DNA of 64,000 bases from Cognatitamlana onchidii (GTDB lineage Bacteria > Bacteroidota > Bacteroidia > Flavobacteriales > Flavobacteriaceae). Below, piece after piece: positions 61,811 through 64,000 of this stretch (position 1 is its first letter; the number at the start of each line of letters is the position of its first letter). The stretch spans positions 186,001 to 250,000 of the forward strand of contig NZ_SRWZ01000007.1 in NCBI RefSeq assembly GCF_004804355.1. The letters run 5' to 3'. The notes beneath the pieces were generated by a model. The model was not told the origin of the DNA and made no database searches. It saw only the letters and a list, made by a program, of their open reading frames with translations. A program made the position numbers and the translations under genes.

Positions 61811-64000
61811 ATGATTAAAAATTTTATATGTCTTGTTTTAATTTTAGCTTCAACAATAGTTAAATCGCAAATAGGGGTTGGCAGCGGAAGTTACACAACT
61901 AATTTTCCTGGAACGGATTCCGCTGGAAGAAACGGGTTTCCATCAGGAACGCCACAACTGTCAGGCAATGCATTAGGCAAACCTGTACCTACAAACGATT
62001 GGTGGTCTAAATTAATAAAGGAAGATCATGCAGATAATTTATTTAATTATCCCATGACCATGAAAACAACCAATACAGGCCTTATTGTTACCTATATTCC
62101 TTTTGGGGTTATCGGGGACTCTGCCCCGATTCAGGTTGGATTAACAGGGCTAAATACAAACAAAGCAACCGTTTCCGATTATTCTGACTGGACAGTTACC
62201 ATGAATTGGAATGATGGTAATCATGAACTAAAAGCAACCTCAGGAATTGGGATGCCTTTCCTATATTTTGAAAAGGAAAGCGATGATGTTTTAGAAATCA
62301 AGGTAAATGCTGGTACGGTTTCAATCTCATCAGAAATGCTAATTATAGAAAATGCGAGTGGAGAGGTAGATTTTGTTTTTTATGCACCTTCGGGAAGTAC
62401 ATGGACAAATAATGGAAGCACCTATTCTTCAACCTTAAATGGGAAAGACTATTGGTCTATGGCCATGTTACCACAAAGTAATACCGACCTAAATGCGCTT
62501 GCTCAGGAATACAAAAAGTACGCCTATGTGTTTCCTACTAATACGACCACAAACTGGTCTTACAACCCAAGTACAGGTGTTGTGCAAACAAATTTTTTAG
62601 TAACTACCGAGACTAAAGAAGGAAGCGAAACAAATATTTTACAAGGTTTATTGCCTCATCAGTGGGATAATTTATCTTCTATGTCTGCAACACCCAATGG
62701 ATATAGTTATGATGGGGTGCGGGGAGAAATAAAAACCATGGATGGAAATGGATTTATAGTTGAAAACACATATCATGGTATTTTGCCAACAATGCCATAT
62801 TTAGCAAATTATAGTGAAAGTTTTGACCCCTCAGAACTAGATACAAAAATTTCTCAAATTGAGAATGACCAACTAGCAACCTGGACCGATTCTTATAATG
62901 AAGGTCAGGTTATGAATCGTTTAATTCAATCTGCTAGAATTGCTGATCAAACGGGTAATACAGAAGCTAGAGATAAAATGATAGCTACGATAAAGGAAAG
63001 GCTAGAAGACTGGTTAACCTATGAGTCTGGCGAGAAGGCCTTTCTATTTTATTATAATAATACCTGGTCGGCTATGTTGGGTTATCCAGCAGGTCATGGT
63101 CAAGATACTAATATTAACGACCACCATTTTCACTGGGGCTATTTTATTCATGCAGCGGCTTTTATGGAGCAATTTGAACCGGGTTGGGCAGATGACTGGG
63201 GAGGTATGATTAACTTTTTAATTAGAGATGCAGCTTCCATTGATAGAAATGATTCTCAATTTCCGTTCCTAAGAAACTTTAGCCCCTATGGAGGACATTG
63301 TTGGGCAAATGGAATGGCTTCTTTTCCTCAAGGAAATGATCAAGAATCTACCTCAGAAAGTATGCAATTTAATTCATCATTGATTCATTGGGGAACCATT
63401 ACAGGTAACGACGCCATTAGAGATTTAGGGGTATATCTTTATACGACAGAACAAACGGCTATAGAAGAATACTGGTTTGATATGAAGGAGCGTAACTTTG
63501 GGCCATCACAGCAATACAGCCTAGTATCTAGAGTTTGGGGTAATTCTTATGATAACGGCACTTTTTGGACATCAGATATTACAGCGTCCTACGGGATCGA
63601 GTTATATCCCATGCATGGAGGTTCTCTTTATCTTGGACAGAACAAAAGCTATGTTGAAAAAATTTGGGAGGAATTAAAAACCTATACAGAAATATTGAGT
63701 ACAACAAGTACCAATCCTAATTTATGGCATGATACCATTTGGAAGTATTTATGTTTTATAGACCCTCAACAAGCTATTGATTTGTATAATTCTTATGCAG
63801 ACCGTATCATGAAATTTGGCGTATCAGATGTACAAACCTACCATTGGATTCATGCCATGAATGCTATGGGAACTTTAGAGGCCTCAATAACGGCAAATTA
63901 CCCAATCGCGGCCGCTTTCAATAAAAATGGAGATATAACCTACGTGGCTCATAATTATTCTAACAATCCAATAACAGTTACGTTTTCAAATGGATTCGAA
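61811..64000 (+). CDS. GH81 endo-beta-1,3-glucanase, C-terminus beyond window
   Basis: Open from the ATG at 61811 to the window end (730 codons, no stop). Signal peptide MIKNFICLVLILASTIVKSQ. The N-terminal part has the GH81 opening PVPTNDWWSKLI. The catalytic (alpha/alpha)6 region shows DHHFHWGYFI with D437 and H441, GGHCWANGMASF, and NDQESTSE with E512 and E516, in the spacing of the catalytic residues known for GH81. The last visible residues (YVAHNYSNNPITVTF) start a further domain, and a T9SS or CBM tail may follow. It would cleave long beta-1,3-glucan chains outside the cell. Confidence 0.93.
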   Translation, partial: MIKNFICLVLILASTIVKSQIGVGSGSYTTNFPGTDSAGRNGFPSGTPQLSGNALGKPVPTNDWWSKLIKEDHADNLFNYPMTMKTTNTGLIVTYIPFGVIGDSAPIQVGLTGLNTNKATVSDYSDWTVTMNWNDGNHELKATSGIGMPFLYFEKESDDVLEIKVNAGTVSISSEMLIIENASGEVDFVFYAPSGSTWTNNGSTYSSTLNGKDYWSMAMLPQSNTDLNALAQEYKKYAYVFPTNTTTNWSYNPSTGVVQTNFLVTTETKEGSETNILQGLLPHQWDNLSSMSATPNGYSYDGVRGEIKTMDGNGFIVENTYHGILPTMPYLANYSESFDPSELDTKISQIENDQLATWTDSYNEGQVMNRLIQSARIADQTGNTEARDKMIATIKERLEDWLTYESGEKAFLFYYNNTWSAMLGYPAGHGQDTNINDHHFHWGYFIHAAAFMEQFEPGWADDWGGMINFLIRDAASIDRNDSQFPFLRNFSPYGGHCWANGMASFPQGNDQESTSESMQFNSSLIHWGTITGNDAIRDLGVYLYTTEQTAIEEYWFDMKERNFGPSQQYSLVSRVWGNSYDNGTFWTSDITASYGIELYPMHGGSLYLGQNKSYVEKIWEELKTYTEILSTTSTNPNLWHDTIWKYLCFIDPQQAIDLYNSYADRIMKFGVSDVQTYHWIHAMNAMGTLEASITANYPIAAAFNKNGDITYVAHNYSNNPITVTFSNGFE

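Noticed and set aside
63021-63209. Small + strand ORF near the window end
   Set aside because: It is an out-of-frame shadow of the GH81 gene, which is open across the whole region.

Overview
The window is chromosomal DNA of a marine-type Bacteroidota bacterium, most likely a member of the Flavobacteriaceae. The evidence is low GC content, SusC/SusD pairs, type IX secretion (T9SS) C-terminal sorting domains, TAnnTTTG-type -7 promoter boxes, little Shine-Dalgarno signal, and flavobacterial versions of core genes. No tRNA, rRNA, CRISPR array, insertion sequence or prophage was seen.

Region 1 (1-26,004) is housekeeping. In order it holds the 5' part of mnmG, ybeY, a large DUF4175-type coiled-coil membrane protein, an outer-membrane barrel-like protein, gltX, a CPA-type cation/proton antiporter with a nucleotide-binding tail, an MBL-fold hydrolase, a lipoprotein subtilase, an M1 aminopeptidase, an amidohydrolase, a second barrel-like protein, an AstE/AspA-type deacylase paired with a GCS2-CBS fusion, rnpA, an S41 protease, an OmpA-like protein, an LRR T9SS cargo, an ElaA-type acetyltransferase, a CDF metal exporter and rpiB. 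A perfect 16-bp parS-like palindrome (798-813) sits just upstream of mnmG.

Region 2 (26,005-34,964) starts with an AT-rich gene-free stretch that carries a perfect DnaA box and is a candidate replication origin. From there to the end of the window every gene is on the + strand. Two paralogous T9SS cargo proteins, each with 14 repeats of about 55 residues, follow, then rnr and a GIN-domain protein closed by a clear terminator.

Region 3 (35,131-64,000) is a polysaccharide utilisation locus for a laminarin-like beta-1,3/1,6-glucan. It begins with a membrane-anchored sensor (propeller, Y_Y_Y, LuxR-type HTH) and continues with SusC, SusD, a surface glycan-binding lipoprotein and a GH16 laminarinase lipoprotein, ending in a terminator. 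A second transcription unit encodes a sugar-porter MFS, a large cytoplasmic GH94/GH149-like protein (putative beta-1,3-glucan phosphorylase), a GH3 lipoprotein, a GH17 lipoprotein, a clan GH-A lipoprotein of unsettled family, a GH30 lipoprotein, a GPH-type sugar symporter and a second GH17 without a signal peptide. After another terminator come a secreted T9SS carbohydrate-binding-type protein and a GH81 endo-beta-1,3-glucanase that runs off the window.

Inferred working model: GH81, GH16 and the surface lipoproteins cut and bind glucan outside the cell, and SusCD imports the oligosaccharides. GH30 removes beta-1,6-linked parts while GH17 and GH3 trim chains. Glucose and surviving beta-1,3-oligosaccharides cross the inner membrane through the two transporters. 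The cytoplasmic GH17 and phosphorylase then finish them, conserving energy as glucose 1-phosphate. A 16-nt-spaced direct repeat found upstream of both susC and the T9SS glucan-binding gene suggests joint control.
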